64,000 nt of DNA, taken from NCBI RefSeq assembly GCF_005222695.1, contig NZ_STGG01000012.1, forward strand, positions 248,001-312,000, written 5' to 3'. A program made the translations under genes and the position numbers. Each line of letters begins with the position of its first letter. Positions within the stretch are counted from its first letter, which is position 1. Under the pieces are notes generated by a model that saw only the letters and a list, made by a program, of their open reading frames with translations, did not search any database and had not been told where the DNA came from. The DNA is from Massilia sp. HP4. Its GTDB lineage: Bacteria > Pseudomonadota > Gammaproteobacteria > Burkholderiales > Burkholderiaceae_D. Below are positions 25,555 through 34,548 of this stretch, in pieces.

Positions 25555-26580
25555 CTAGGCCAGCTCGCGCACATACCAATCCATGGCCTGCGTCAAGCCA
25601 GCGCCGATGCGGTGTGTCGGCTGATAGCCCAGCAAGGCCGAGGCCTTGCCGATATCAGCCTGCGAATGGCGAACGTCGCCACGGCGGAACTCGCCGTATT
25701 GCGGCTGGAGCTGCGCCACATGCGGGAAGCGTGGCGACAGCGCGTCGCGCATCATCGCAAACAGCTCGTTCAGGGTGGTACGCTCTCCGAGCGCGACATT
25801 GCATACCTGGCCTGCGGCGTCGGCTGGCGCCATTGCGGCCAGTATATTGGCCTGCACTACGTTATCAATGAAGCAGAAATCGCGGCTGGTCTCGCCATCG
25901 CCATTGATGCGCACGGCCTGGTTGCGGATCAGCGCGGCCACCCATTGAGGGATGACGGCGGCATAGGCGCCGTTCGGATCCTGTCGCGGCCCGAAAACGT
26001 TGAAATAGCGAAGGCCAACGGTTTGCAGGCCATAGGTACGGCCGAACACGTTTGCATACAGTTCGTTCACGTACTTGGTGACCGCATACGGAGACAAGGG
26101 ATTGCCGATGTTTTCTTCCACCTTCGGCAGCGCCGGATGGTCGCCATAGGTCGAACTCGACGCCGCATACACGAAGCGCTTGACGCCGCCTTCGCGCGCT
26201 CCAACCAGCATGTTCAGGAAACCATCGATATTGGTTGCATTGGTCGTCAGCGGATCGTCGATCGAGCGCGACACCGAGCCCAGCGCAGCCTGGTGCAGCA
26301 CGAAGTCCACGGCCTCGCAGGCGAGCGCGCAGGCCGCCGGATCACGGATATCTGCCTCGATGAAGCTGAAATTGTTCCAGCGATCGGCGCCGACCGATGC
26401 TTTCACATCGTCCAGGTTATGGCGATGTCCGGTCGCAAAATTATCCAGGCCGGTAACGCGCTGGTTCAGCTTCAGGAGGGCTTCGACCAGATTCGAACCA
26501 ATGAAACCGGCAGCACCGGTTACCAGCCAGTGGTGTGAGTGCTGCAGCAGGGACTGCTGGACTTGTTCGTACTTGTTCAC
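25555..26580 (-). CDS. wbpP: UDP-GlcNAc/GlcNAcA C4-epimerase, WbpP/TviC type
   Basis: A 341-residue extended SDR enzyme. The NAD site [16 protein letters not shown] near the N-terminus and the catalytic [12 protein letters not shown] (Tyr-x3-Lys) are visible. The N-terminal extension before the Rossmann motif and the [15 protein letters not shown] segment are characteristic of WbpP/TviC 4-epimerases acting on UDP-N-acetyl sugars. With the adjacent dehydrogenase it would make UDP-GalNAcA from UDP-GlcNAc in the cytoplasm. The start is GTG 26580. It lies 77 bases after the dehydrogenase and 60 bases before the initiating transferase, so one operon is likely. Confidence 0.9.
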   Translation of the reverse strand: MNKYEQVQQSLLQHSHHWLVTGAAGFIGSNLVEALLKLNQRVTGLDNFATGHRHNLDDVKASVGADRWNNFSFIEADIRDPAACALACEAVDFVLHQAALGSVSRSIDDPLTTNATNIDGFLNMLVGAREGGVKRFVYAASSSTYGDHPALPKVEENIGNPLSPYAVTKYVNELYANVFGRTYGLQTVGLRYFNVFGPRQDPNGAYAAVIPQWVAALIRNQAVRINGDGETSRDFCFIDNVVQANILAAMAPADAAGQVCNVALGERTTLNELFAMMRDALSPRFPHVAQLQPQYGEFRRGDVRHSQADIGKASALLGYQPTHRIGAGLTQAMDWYVRELA

Positions 26581-26657
26581 TATCAGACACTTTCTTGGAT
26601 TCGTTAACCCGCAAGGGTTGCGGCCGGCGAATGCAACAGACCGCTACGACCGGAAAA

Positions 26658-27947
26658 TCAGAGACGCCACACGCAGTAGCCGGCCTCCAGCAGCGCTTTC
26701 GGATCGAATTGGGACTTGACGTCGATAAAGCAGCCATTGTCGTTCAGCTTGGCCTGGAAATCGACCAGCGACAATGCCAGCACTTCCTTGTGCGGCACGG
26801 CGACGATCACCGCATCGGCTTTCGGCAGGCTGTCCCAGTCCTCCAGCGCAATGCCATATTCATGGCGGGCTTCGTCGGCATCGGCCAGCGGATCGCATAC
26901 ATGGACCTCGACGCCGTAGGTCCCGAGTTCGTGCACGATATCGGCGACCTTGGAATTGCGCAGGTCAGGACAATTTTCCTTGAACGTCAGGCCGATCACA
27001 TTGACCTTCGACCCCTTGACGTGAAAACCCGCCGAAATAATCGACTTGACGGTCTTTTCAGCAACGAATTTCGCCATACCATCATTGATGCGGCGGCCGG
27101 CCAGGATCACCTGCGGATGGTAGCCCATCATCTCGGCCTTGTGCGTCAGGTAATAGGGATCGACGCCGATGCAGTGACCACCCACCAGGCCAGGGCGGAA
27201 CGGCAGGAAATTCCACTTCGTCCCTGCGGCTTTCAGTACCTCGAGCGTATCGATCCCGATCTTGTCGAAGATGATCGCAAGCTCATTCATCAGTGCGATG
27301 TTCAGGTCGCGCTGGGTATTCTCGATGACCTTCGCCGCTTCGGCCACCTTGATGCTGGACGCGCGGTAGACACCGGCGGTGATAACCGATTCGTACAGCT
27401 GGGCAATACGCTCGAGCGACTCCTCATCGTCGCCCGAGACGACCTTCAGGATGGTGGTCAGCGTATGTTCCTTGTCGCCCGGATTGATCCGTTCGGGCGA
27501 AAAACCGACGTGGAAATCCTGTTTCCAGGTCAGGCCGGATTGCTGCTCCAGCAGGGGAATGCAAACTTCCTCGGTGGCGCCGGGATAGACGGTCGACTCA
27601 TAGATAATGGTCGCGCCATGCTTCATATGCGCGCCGACCGCCTTGCTGGCCCCGATGAGCGGAGTAAAGTCGGGATTGTGGGCAATATCGACCGGCGTTG
27701 GAACGGCCACGACGATGTAATCGGCGTGTGCCAGCATGGCGGGATCGGTTGTCACTTCCAGGTGACGCGCGGCGCCCAGGTCTTCGGTCGATACCTCGCC
27801 GGTTGGGTCGACCAACTGTCGGTAGCTGTCGACCTTTGCCGCCGATAGGTCAAAGCCGATAGTGCGACGTTTCTTGCCAAATTCCACTGCCAAAGGCAGG
27901 CCGACATAGCCCAAGCCTACCACGGCAATAACGTCATCTACTTTCAT
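26658..27947 (-). CDS. tviB: UDP-N-acetylhexosamine 6-dehydrogenase, TviB/WbpO type
   Basis: A 429-residue UDP-sugar dehydrogenase that oxidises C6 of a UDP-N-acetylhexosamine to the uronic acid with two NAD+. Seen: NAD-binding VVGLGYVGLPLA at the N-terminus, the middle-domain segment LMNELAIIFDKIGID, GGHCIGVDPYYL, and the catalytic Cys in TFKENCPDLRNSK. The WbpO/TviB subgroup is favoured over UDP-glucose dehydrogenase by the pairing with a WbpP/TviC-like epimerase. It is the first gene of the minus-strand block and has a recognisable promoter upstream. Confidence 0.92.
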   Translation of the reverse strand: MKVDDVIAVVGLGYVGLPLAVEFGKKRRTIGFDLSAAKVDSYRQLVDPTGEVSTEDLGAARHLEVTTDPAMLAHADYIVVAVPTPVDIAHNPDFTPLIGASKAVGAHMKHGATIIYESTVYPGATEEVCIPLLEQQSGLTWKQDFHVGFSPERINPGDKEHTLTTILKVVSGDDEESLERIAQLYESVITAGVYRASSIKVAEAAKVIENTQRDLNIALMNELAIIFDKIGIDTLEVLKAAGTKWNFLPFRPGLVGGHCIGVDPYYLTHKAEMMGYHPQVILAGRRINDGMAKFVAEKTVKSIISAGFHVKGSKVNVIGLTFKENCPDLRNSKVADIVHELGTYGVEVHVCDPLADADEARHEYGIALEDWDSLPKADAVIVAVPHKEVLALSLVDFQAKLNDNGCFIDVKSQFDPKALLEAGYCVWRL

Positions 27948-28357
27948 TATCAGGTTCCGCTAAAGAATAAAGTTTTGCTATATTATTAACACACTATAGC
28001 ATTAATCGGTAATTTTACTCAACTTACATGATGTGACTGTCGGCGCCGGGCAACGCAGGAATAACAATCTTGTCATCTCGTCGTGACAGGATCGTGAAGC
28101 CGGCATTGCATAAATGCACGCACCGGAATGCCACGGTGCCATGGAGGTCGCCCCGCAAGAGCCAGTCCGCGCCGGGGGACAGGTGTCGATAAACAAGGCT
28201 GATGCGCAGTATCTTAACAGTTCCAACATTTTAGATACTTATAGACATTGAATCGTGCGCCAAAGCATCCTAGACGCAACAACGCGGCTGCCCAAGTTGC
28301 ATTTATTGTAAAATAATTTCTTGAAATTCGTTCTTACACGCAAGTTCTGGAGTGTCA
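27948..28357. other. Divergent intergenic region, dehydrogenase / FemAB-like gene
   Basis: This 410-bp gap is more AT-rich than its surroundings near both ends. It holds the minus-strand promoter listed separately and, near 28309, a weak + strand TAAAAT -10-like box. The middle (28070-28210) is GC-rich, but I see no supportable gene there. Confidence 0.5.
27993..28022 (-). promoter_or_regulatory. Sigma-70-type promoter of the dehydrogenase operon
   Basis: On the minus strand TTGAGT (28022-28017) and TATAGT (27998-27993) are separated by 18 bases. TGC directly before the -10 makes it an extended -10 box. The predicted transcript begins about 40 bases before ATG 27947. Confidence 0.6.
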
Positions 28358-29416
28358 TTGACCCATCCATCGTTCTCTGTTGAAAATGATACAACATCGA
28401 CGCGCATCGCGATCGATGCCTTCGTCCGCTCCAGGCCAGATGCATCGCCCTACCATCTGAGCGCCTGGCGTGCCGCGGTCTATGACGCCTATGGCCACGA
28501 AAGCAAGATTGCCGTTGCCAGGACTGGATACGGCATCCAGGGGTGCCTGGCATGGTCGGTTATCAGGCGTCCGTTGGTCAGGGAGAGCTGCAGTGCCCTG
28601 CCTTTTTGCGATGTGGGTGGAGCGTTGGCAACGGCGCCGGACCTGGCCGCAGTGCTGGAAACCTATGCGGCGCGGGCCGTCGCAGCGTCCGGGTCGGCCG
28701 GCCTGGAGACACGCAACTCGGCGCCGGTTCCCCTGTCCGATGCCGATCTCGCCGGTCGCAAGGTACGCATGCTCGTCGCTTTACCTGAAAACGCGGATGC
28801 TTTGATGCAAAGCTATCCGCCGAAACTACGCAGCCAGATCCGCAAGGCCGAGAAGAACGGGCTCGTTTGCGCGATCGAAACCGGAGCGGCTGCACTCGGC
28901 GCCTTCTACGACGTTTACAGCCGTAATATGTTGCGCCTTGGAAGTCCACCCCATGGGAAGGCGTGGTTCGAAGCAGTCTGTCGCCATTATGGCCAGGATG
29001 CTTTCATTGCGGTGGTCAGGCACCAGGGCAAGCCTGTCGGCGCCGGCCTGGTGCTGCGTTGCGAGACTGCGGCAGCCATCCCGTGGGCATCGACACTGGT
29101 CGAGTTCAATCCAATGTCCCCTAACATGCTGCTGTATTGGACGATTCAGGCACATCTGTGCGGCCAGGGCGTGCGCGAGTTCGATTTTGGACGTTCCACG
29201 CATGGCGAAGGAACGTTCAAGTTCAAGAAACAGTGGGGTGCTCAACCGGTGCTACTCGACTGGCGCGAATGGAACGATGACGGCCACCCCAGGATGCAGG
29301 GAATCGGCACGGGCGGCGGCAAGCTGCGCTCAGTAGTCGAACAAGCGTGGCAAAAGCTGCCATTGCCGGTCGCAAACGCCATCGGTCCGCACCTGCGTCG
29401 CTATATCACGCTATAG
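28358..29416 (+). CDS. FemAB-like XrtA/PEP-CTERM-associated protein (TIGR03019 type)
   Basis: A protein of about 352 residues with two GNAT-like halves. Visible features are LPENADALMQSYPPKLRSQIRKAEKNGL (the FemAB-type basic helix) and later NMLLYWTIQAHLCGQG, EFDFGRSTHGEGTFKFKKQWG, which is typical of this exosortase-associated family. The likely activity is aminoacyl or acyl transfer to an amino sugar of the exopolysaccharide, but no member's reaction is assumed here. I prefer TTG 28358, because GGAG lies five bases upstream; GTG 28352 overlaps that site. Unlike the other XrtA genes it stands alone, with gaps on both sides and a lower GC content. Confidence 0.85.
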   Translation: MTHPSFSVENDTTSTRIAIDAFVRSRPDASPYHLSAWRAAVYDAYGHESKIAVARTGYGIQGCLAWSVIRRPLVRESCSALPFCDVGGALATAPDLAAVLETYAARAVAASGSAGLETRNSAPVPLSDADLAGRKVRMLVALPENADALMQSYPPKLRSQIRKAEKNGLVCAIETGAAALGAFYDVYSRNMLRLGSPPHGKAWFEAVCRHYGQDAFIAVVRHQGKPVGAGLVLRCETAAAIPWASTLVEFNPMSPNMLLYWTIQAHLCGQGVREFDFGRSTHGEGTFKFKKQWGAQPVLLDWREWNDDGHPRMQGIGTGGGKLRSVVEQAWQKLPLPVANAIGPHLRRYITL

Positions 29417-29460
29417 GTGCGCTTTTGAAGTACATGCAGCAGGAGCCAGGCGGAAAATAT

Positions 29461-29469
29461 TGATATAAT
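29461..29469 (+). promoter_or_regulatory. Extended -10 promoter of the ATP-grasp gene
   Basis: TGATATAAT (TG-n-TATAAT) at 29461-29469, within an AT-rich, partly palindromic stretch running to about 29482, lies about 72 bases before ATG 29541. No matching -35 was seen, as is usual for extended -10 promoters. The same nine bases recur before the opgC-like gene. Confidence 0.6.
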
Positions 29470-29540
29470 ATAAATTATATTGCGCTTGTCTGCGCTGTCC
29501 CACGCTATCGCTTCCACGACGATTTCATTCCGGAAATGTC

Positions 29541-30593
29541 ATGATCCAGATCTCCAAGCTCGTCCAACGAATATTCGACAACAATAAGGGGCGCGATGTG
29601 CCCGTCCTGCGCAAGGTTTACGAGATCGGCTACCTGTATCTCACCCGCGGCTTCGGACCGGGCTATTATTTTGACGCAGGCTTAAGCCGCAGCGATCGCA
29701 CGATGTCGTTCAAGAAGGGATTCTACGGTCACAAGTTATATCAGAAGCGCGTGTCGCAACTAAACGATCCGCGTTATAGCAAACTGCCGCAAAACAAACT
29801 CCCCGAAGCGGCCCTCTTCAAGCTGCTGGGCATCCCTGCCCCACGTACTTTCGGTCACCTGTGTGCGCGAAAAGGCCTGGACATGCATGGCCGGCCCTTG
29901 CGCAGCGGAGCCGACCTGGAACGCTTCCTCAGCCAGGAGCCGATCGCGCGTTTTTGTGCCAAGGAAGTCGAAGGATGGAACGGCCGCGGCTTTGTTGCAT
30001 GCGATGTCATCCATGGCGACACCGTGCCGCGACTACGCCTGCTTGGCACGGACGAAACCATCAGCTGCAGCGATTTCGTAACACGCTATGCACAGTATGC
30101 TTACCACGGGAATCGAATCCTCCAGGAATACATCGTGCAGCACCCAACGATGCAAGCGCTTAATCCCTCGAGTGTCAATACGATACGGATGATGGTGTAT
30201 CAACCGGAAGATGGTCCGCCGCGTGCCTTTGGCGCATTCGCGCGGATTGGCAGATCGGGAACCCTGGTCGACAATGTAGGTGCTGGCGGAATGTGGTCAG
30301 TCGCCGATATTCACACCGGACGCCTGGGCCCTGGCCATCGTCCCAAGCTCGAATCGGAATTCGTGACGCATCCCGACCATGGATCCCCGATCGACGGTGT
30401 GTTTGTCCCATTCTGGGAAGAGGCAAAAGAGGTGGCATGCCGAACCTTAGCGGCGTTCCCTTCCACCCGTTATCTCGGTGTCGACGTCGCACTCACGGAT
30501 ACAGGGCCGGTCATCATCGAAGTCAACAACAAGCCCGACTACATCGACTTCGCGATTCTTGAAATCCCACCGCAAGAAGCGCTTACGGGGTGA
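29541..30593 (+). CDS. Sugar-transfer-associated ATP-grasp protein
   Basis: A 350-residue protein whose C-terminal two thirds match an ATP-grasp fold of the sugar-transfer-associated type. Seen: CAKEVEGWNGRGF, then PSSVNTIRMMVY, GGMWSVADIHTGRLG and the metal-binding end VDVALTDTGPVIIEVNNKPDY. ATP-grasp enzymes join a carboxylate to an amine or hydroxyl through an acyl-phosphate. Here, next to a FemAB-like gene and an exopolysaccharide locus, decoration of a uronic acid is plausible but is inference. The start ATG has GGAAATG upstream and an extended -10 promoter lies in the gap. GC content is lower than in the XrtA block. Confidence 0.82.
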   Translation: MIQISKLVQRIFDNNKGRDVPVLRKVYEIGYLYLTRGFGPGYYFDAGLSRSDRTMSFKKGFYGHKLYQKRVSQLNDPRYSKLPQNKLPEAALFKLLGIPAPRTFGHLCARKGLDMHGRPLRSGADLERFLSQEPIARFCAKEVEGWNGRGFVACDVIHGDTVPRLRLLGTDETISCSDFVTRYAQYAYHGNRILQEYIVQHPTMQALNPSSVNTIRMMVYQPEDGPPRAFGAFARIGRSGTLVDNVGAGGMWSVADIHTGRLGPGHRPKLESEFVTHPDHGSPIDGVFVPFWEEAKEVACRTLAAFPSTRYLGVDVALTDTGPVIIEVNNKPDYIDFAILEIPPQEALTG

Positions 30594-30719
30594 GCATGTG
30601 CCTGGGAACTTGCGGAACTACCGCGCTCTCGCAAAGGACTCGCTGAGTGACAGCGAATCAGGAGACTCGCACCGATTGGCCTGAGCTCTACTGGACAAGC
30701 GCTGGTACGGGTACGAATG

Positions 30720-30795
30720 TGGCGCGGCTGGCTGGGATCGAACCAGCGACCCTTGGCTTCGGAGGCCAATACTCTATCCACTGAGCTACAGCCGC
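30720..30795 (-). tRNA. tRNA-Arg (anticodon CCG)
   Basis: The minus strand folds as a complete 76-base cloverleaf: acceptor GCGGCTG pairs with CAGCCGC over seven bases, and the anticodon stem TTGGC/GCCAA encloses CTCCGAA, giving anticodon CCG for codon CGG. The T-arm GCTGG-TTCGATC-CCAGC and D-arm GCTC/GAGT are normal. Discriminator G and the CCA end are encoded (CCA is complementary to TGG at 30720-30722). Confidence 0.97.
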
Positions 30796-30876
30796 GCGGG
30801 GAATGACGAGTGCGAAGGATACAGAATTTCGCCGCTGACGTCCATGAAAACCACCTTTTGGTCCTACTTATTTTAG

Positions 30877-30905
30877 TTACACAAGGCAAGCTAGAGGGCT
30901 ATAAT
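30877..30905 (+). promoter_or_regulatory. Promoter of the cytochrome gene
   Basis: TTACAC (30877-30882) and a perfect TATAAT (30900-30905) are 17 bases apart. The ~75-base leader contains a six-base hairpin (GTCCGC ... GCGGAC) and a run of T residues at about 30964-30970, shortly before ATG 30988. Confidence 0.65.
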
Positions 30906-30987
30906 CGTCCGCGAATACAATGCGGACGCCGCGAAAAGGTACTGCCGACGTCTCGACACCGGGTTTTTTTATTCAATTAGGGAAATC

Positions 30988-31545
30988 ATGAGCGACGCAC
31001 AAGAGCACCAATCACTTATTCGTACACCAAAACAATTGGTTGTCGCAGTAACCGGATTTTTCCTGATTATCGTTCTCGGTATCATCCTTCTAGTGACTTT
31101 CGTTACCAGCTCCCCGACAACTGGAGCTGGTTCAGAAGGTCAGTTGTCTGAAGCGATAGCCGCGCGCGTACAACCGGTGGCGGAACAAGGCTTTACCCTG
31201 ATCGATGCCAACGCTCCGCGGGTACTCCAGGCCGGCGCCGCCGTCTACACTACTACCTGCGCTGCCTGTCATGACAGTGGCATGGCTGGCGCACCGAAAA
31301 CCGGTGACAACGCCGGATGGAGCAGCCGCCTGGCGCAGGGTTACGATACCTTGCTCAAGCATGCCATCGACGGTATTCGCGCCATGCCGGCCAAAGGCGG
31401 CAACCCGGATTTGGATGATATCGAAGTCGCGCGGGCGGTCGTATTCATGTCCAACAAGAGCGGAGCCAAATTCGCCGAGCCAGCCGAGCCTGCACCGGCT
31501 GCTGCTGCGACGGCTGGAGCCGCGGCGGATCCGACAGTCCAGTAG
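30988..31545 (+). CDS. Membrane-anchored cytochrome c5-like protein
   Basis: A 185-residue c-type cytochrome. An N-terminal membrane segment at about 19-41 anchors it with the haem domain in the periplasm. CAACH at 91-95 is the haem attachment site and the Met in IRAMPAKGG is the likely sixth ligand. The tail after about residue 160 is Ala/Pro-rich and probably disordered. Family members carry electrons between membrane complexes and terminal oxidases or peroxidases. AGGGA precedes the ATG. It is monocistronic between its own promoter and a GC-rich terminator-like hairpin, and unrelated to the surrounding polysaccharide genes. Confidence 0.93.
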   Translation: MSDAQEHQSLIRTPKQLVVAVTGFFLIIVLGIILLVTFVTSSPTTGAGSEGQLSEAIAARVQPVAEQGFTLIDANAPRVLQAGAAVYTTTCAACHDSGMAGAPKTGDNAGWSSRLAQGYDTLLKHAIDGIRAMPAKGGNPDLDDIEVARAVVFMSNKSGAKFAEPAEPAPAAAATAGAAADPTVQ

Positions 31546-31557
31546 CAGCCTGACCAA

Positions 31558-31583
31558 CGCCGCCGGTCCCGGCGGCGCGTTTC
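31558..31583 (+). terminator. Terminator-like hairpin after the cytochrome gene
   Basis: CGCCGCCG pairs with CGGCGGCG around a short GTCC-type loop (31558-31577), followed by CGTTTCT. The stem is very strong but the T-run is short, so termination may be partial. Confidence 0.5.
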
Positions 31584-32162
31584 TCCCCGGGCAGTACCGG
31601 TTGCAGCTCATGCATGGTCTATGGTAACTCGACCGGTTCTTGCTGCATCCTGCTTGCGTCCCCGTTGCATGCAGTCTTCGCTACGCTGGCTGGCATGTTG
31701 GCAGCTCATCTCCCTGAATTCCTCATCCATGCCTGCTGCGAGCGCCGCACGTAGCTCGACCGGCCAATGCCATCTGCGCTACGCGGGGGAGCAATTCGCT
31801 TTTCGTCGCTAACCTGACGTCAATACGAATACCTTGTTCCGCTCCTGAATATAATAACTCGAATAAGAATTGTTAAATCTTCAGCGCTATTGATTCTGTC
31901 AGCATATTCCCGTATGAAAACTATACGTTGCGCAGAACAAACACGAGTTAATCTCCATGCATGCCAAATCTACAAATAATTCGGTGTTTTCGTATTCAAA
32001 CAAATAATATGCGTTGTATAGGGGAAAAGTTTACGTAGAAGATTTGAGACACGTCATAAAAAGAGGAGAGATTCCGCTAGGAATGTTTTAGCGATCTGTG
32101 TAACCTTCTAGTTTCCTACAGTCACTAAGTGCTGCACGGCAACACTTGAAGAGCCCTACACC
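31584..32162. other. Intergenic region upstream of the large lipoprotein
   Basis: About 580 bases without a gene I can support. The left third (to about 31810) is GC-rich with short open frames of no recognisable content and a repeated CTCGACCGG (31628 and 31755 areas). It could be a decayed gene. The right part is AT-rich and probably holds the lipoprotein promoter and leader. Confidence 0.4.
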
Positions 32163-34361
32163 ATGAACTTTCCTTCCGTTTCGATGATCGTCCGCATCCT
32201 GTCTACTGTCTTCTGCGGCACTGCACTTGTCGCCTGCGGCGGTGGTGGTAGTGCAGTGGATACTGTACAAACGCTGGCATCCGAATCCCAGTCGCACTCC
32301 GCTATTCTTCCCGGTCGCGGTACGCCCGTCACCGATAAGCCAGGTGTTTCGCCGGCCAACAAACCTCCCGTGCAAACAGCACGCCTGATCACGGATGTGA
32401 TCGTCGAAAGCACTGCTGGCGCGCAAAGCAATGTACCGGTTACCTTCGGTCAGGTATTCGCTGAAGGCAACATCGCCGCTGGTACCAAGCTTTCCGGCCA
32501 ACTCGACGATGGCACGAACGTGCCGCTCCAGATGGACATCAAGGCCAGCCATGCCGACGGTTCCGTGCGCCATGCCATTATCTCCGGTGTTCTCCCATCG
32601 CTGAGCGGCTCGCGCACGCTGAAGCTGATGACCGGCGCCGGAACTGCGGAAACAGCCGCCAGCCCCAACACTGCCCTGAACAGCGGCCTGACGGCATCCT
32701 TCGCCGCCACCATCGATGGCGTTCGTTACTCCGCCAGCGCCGATGAACTCCTCAAGAGCGGCAAGTTCTCGACTTGGCTGAATGGATCTGTCGTGAGCGA
32801 ATGGCAAGTCAGCGCTCCGCTGAAAACCAGTACTGGCCAGGCCCATCCACATCTGACCGCACGGTTTGCAATTCGCTGGTATGACGCAATCAAGAGTGCG
32901 CGCGTCGATGTCATTATCGAAAATAACTGGGCTTACGAAGCGGCCCCGCGCAATTTCACTTATGACGCAGAAATCCTTGTCAATGGCAAGGCGGTATATG
33001 CCAAGCCTGCAATGGAACATTATCACCATGCCCGCTGGCGTAAAGTCTTCTGGAATAACGGCGCCGAGCCGGCGATCCATATCAAGCACAATACCAAGTA
33101 TCTGATCGATACCCGTGCAGTGCCAAATTATGACCAGACGACTAGCTTCACTGAATCGAATCTAGCCGCATGGCAAAAACGGTGGTCTAATTCGTCGGTA
33201 CAGCCAATGAATGTTGGTCTCGCAAATCCATACATGCCTTCGACGGGCGGCCGTGACGATATCGGCCTGCTGCCGGGCTGGACTGCAACCTATCTGCTGA
33301 CCATGGACAAGCGCATCAAGGAAATGACGCTGGGGACGGCGGATCTTGCCGGCAGCTGGTCGTCGCACTACCGTGACCGCGATACCGATCAGCCGATCAG
33401 CCTGCTCGACTATCCATACATGACGATTCTGGGTACTCCGGGCGATACCAAGAACCCGAAGACAAAAAAGGCCGAAGCGTTCCCGAAATGCACTGCGACC
33501 AATGCCTGCAAGTCGCCGTACTCGCACGACACTTCGCATCAGCCGAACTTCGCGTATCTTCCATACATCGTAACCGGCGACCATTATTACCTGGAAGAGC
33601 TGCAGTTCTGGGCCATGTATAACTCGTTCAACGGCAATCCCGGTTATCGCGAGAATATCAAGGGCTTGTTCAAGCCGGAGCAGGTTCGCAGCCAGGCCTG
33701 GAGCCTGCGCTCCGTCAGCGAAGCCGCCTATATCTCGCCGGACAGCGATCGCCTGAAGAGCCACTTCGCCGCCATCGTGAAGAGCAATCTCGATTGGTAC
33801 AATACCAATTATACGAACAGCGGCGTAGCCAATCCGTTTGGCGTCATGACCCATGGCTATGCAATGGCCTACGAGGGCGGCCGTGGCCTGTCTCCGTGGC
33901 AGGACGACTTCTTCACCTCTGCCGTCGGCCATGCCGCCGAGCTGGGATTCGCAGAAGCCAAGCCTCTGCTCCAATGGAAGGCGAAATTCTCGATCCAGCG
34001 CATGATCGCGCCTGGTACTTGCTGGGTTGATGCCGCGATCTACGCGATGGTGCTCCGCGATTCGAAGACCAGCCCGCTTTATACGAGCATGGCGCAGGCT
34101 TATCAGGCTAACCACTCGGCCGACATCCAGAAGCTGGAATGCGGTAGCACCGCGATGGCCAAGGCATTCAAGATCCAGGTCGGCGAAATGAAAGGGTATG
34201 GCACCAGCGTCATCGGTTATACCGCCAATATGCAGCCTGCCCTGGCGTACGCCACTGATGTGACCGGTAGCGCCGCTGCCCCTGCCTGGAAACTGTTCTA
34301 CAATCGTCCGGTCAAGCCAAACTTCGGCACCTCGCCACAGTTTGCCATCGTCCCGCGGTAA
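32163..34361 (+). CDS. Large secreted lipoprotein, possibly RIFT-barrel / polysaccharide lyase-like
   Basis: A 732-residue protein with an N-terminal signal and lipobox LVAC, giving lipidated Cys25, followed by a GGGG linker. The body has two parts. About 60-330 is beta-rich with GQVFAEGNIAAGTKLSGQ and DGSVRHAIISGVL, as in RIFT-barrel domains of exo-rhamnogalacturonan-lyase-like proteins. About 370-700 is helix-rich with many aromatic residues (HQPNFAYLPYIVTGDHYYLEELQFWAMYNSF), resembling an alpha/alpha toroid. This suggests binding or cleavage of an anionic polysaccharide at the cell surface, but I do not recognise an exact family. It is monocistronic, with a perfect terminator downstream, and its codon use is less GC-biased than that of the XrtA genes. 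Confidence 0.8.
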   Translation: MNFPSVSMIVRILSTVFCGTALVACGGGGSAVDTVQTLASESQSHSAILPGRGTPVTDKPGVSPANKPPVQTARLITDVIVESTAGAQSNVPVTFGQVFAEGNIAAGTKLSGQLDDGTNVPLQMDIKASHADGSVRHAIISGVLPSLSGSRTLKLMTGAGTAETAASPNTALNSGLTASFAATIDGVRYSASADELLKSGKFSTWLNGSVVSEWQVSAPLKTSTGQAHPHLTARFAIRWYDAIKSARVDVIIENNWAYEAAPRNFTYDAEILVNGKAVYAKPAMEHYHHARWRKVFWNNGAEPAIHIKHNTKYLIDTRAVPNYDQTTSFTESNLAAWQKRWSNSSVQPMNVGLANPYMPSTGGRDDIGLLPGWTATYLLTMDKRIKEMTLGTADLAGSWSSHYRDRDTDQPISLLDYPYMTILGTPGDTKNPKTKKAEAFPKCTATNACKSPYSHDTSHQPNFAYLPYIVTGDHYYLEELQFWAMYNSFNGNPGYRENIKGLFKPEQVRSQAWSLRSVSEAAYISPDSDRLKSHFAAIVKSNLDWYNTNYTNSGVANPFGVMTHGYAMAYEGGRGLSPWQDDFFTSAVGHAAELGFAEAKPLLQWKAKFSIQRMIAPGTCWVDAAIYAMVLRDSKTSPLYTSMAQAYQANHSADIQKLECGSTAMAKAFKIQVGEMKGYGTSVIGYTANMQPALAYATDVTGSAAAPAWKLFYNRPVKPNFGTSPQFAIVPR

Positions 34362-34420
34362 TCATCTGTACGTGAACAGACTGGCTCCGCCGATCTGAAG
34401 CGCTGGCGGCGACGCTGCCG

Positions 34421-34456
34421 AAAAAAGCCATTCAGTCGACTGAATGGCTTTTTTTT
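34421..34456 (+). terminator. Strong rho-independent terminator
   Basis: A perfect palindrome (GCCATTCAGT paired with ACTGAATGGC, 34427-34448) is flanked by six A residues and followed by eight T residues. It terminates the lipoprotein transcript and could also act leftward. Confidence 0.9.
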
Positions 34457-34512
34457 GTGGCGCAACTGCAGTCAGGAATTCGTAGCTGACCCATGATGAT
34501 GTTTGATAACGA

Positions 34513-34521
34513 TGTTATATT
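34513..34521 (+). promoter_or_regulatory. Extended -10 box before the uncharacterised gene
   Basis: TGTTATATT (TG-n-TATATT) at 34513-34521 would start transcription near 34528, inside the longest reading of the next gene. This favours the ATG at 34549. Confidence 0.4.
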
Positions 34522-34548
34522 GGCATGTTACCGCAACGAATTTTCGTG

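Noticed and set aside
28285..28302. A sigma-54-like GG ... TTGC sequence upstream of the FemAB-like gene
   Set aside because: GG and GC are separated by 11 bases instead of the required 10, so it is unlikely to be a functional -24/-12 promoter.
31621..31812. A 63-residue open frame after the cytochrome gene
   Set aside because: Low-complexity Arg/Ser-rich content, no ribosome site, and no recognisable motif on either strand.
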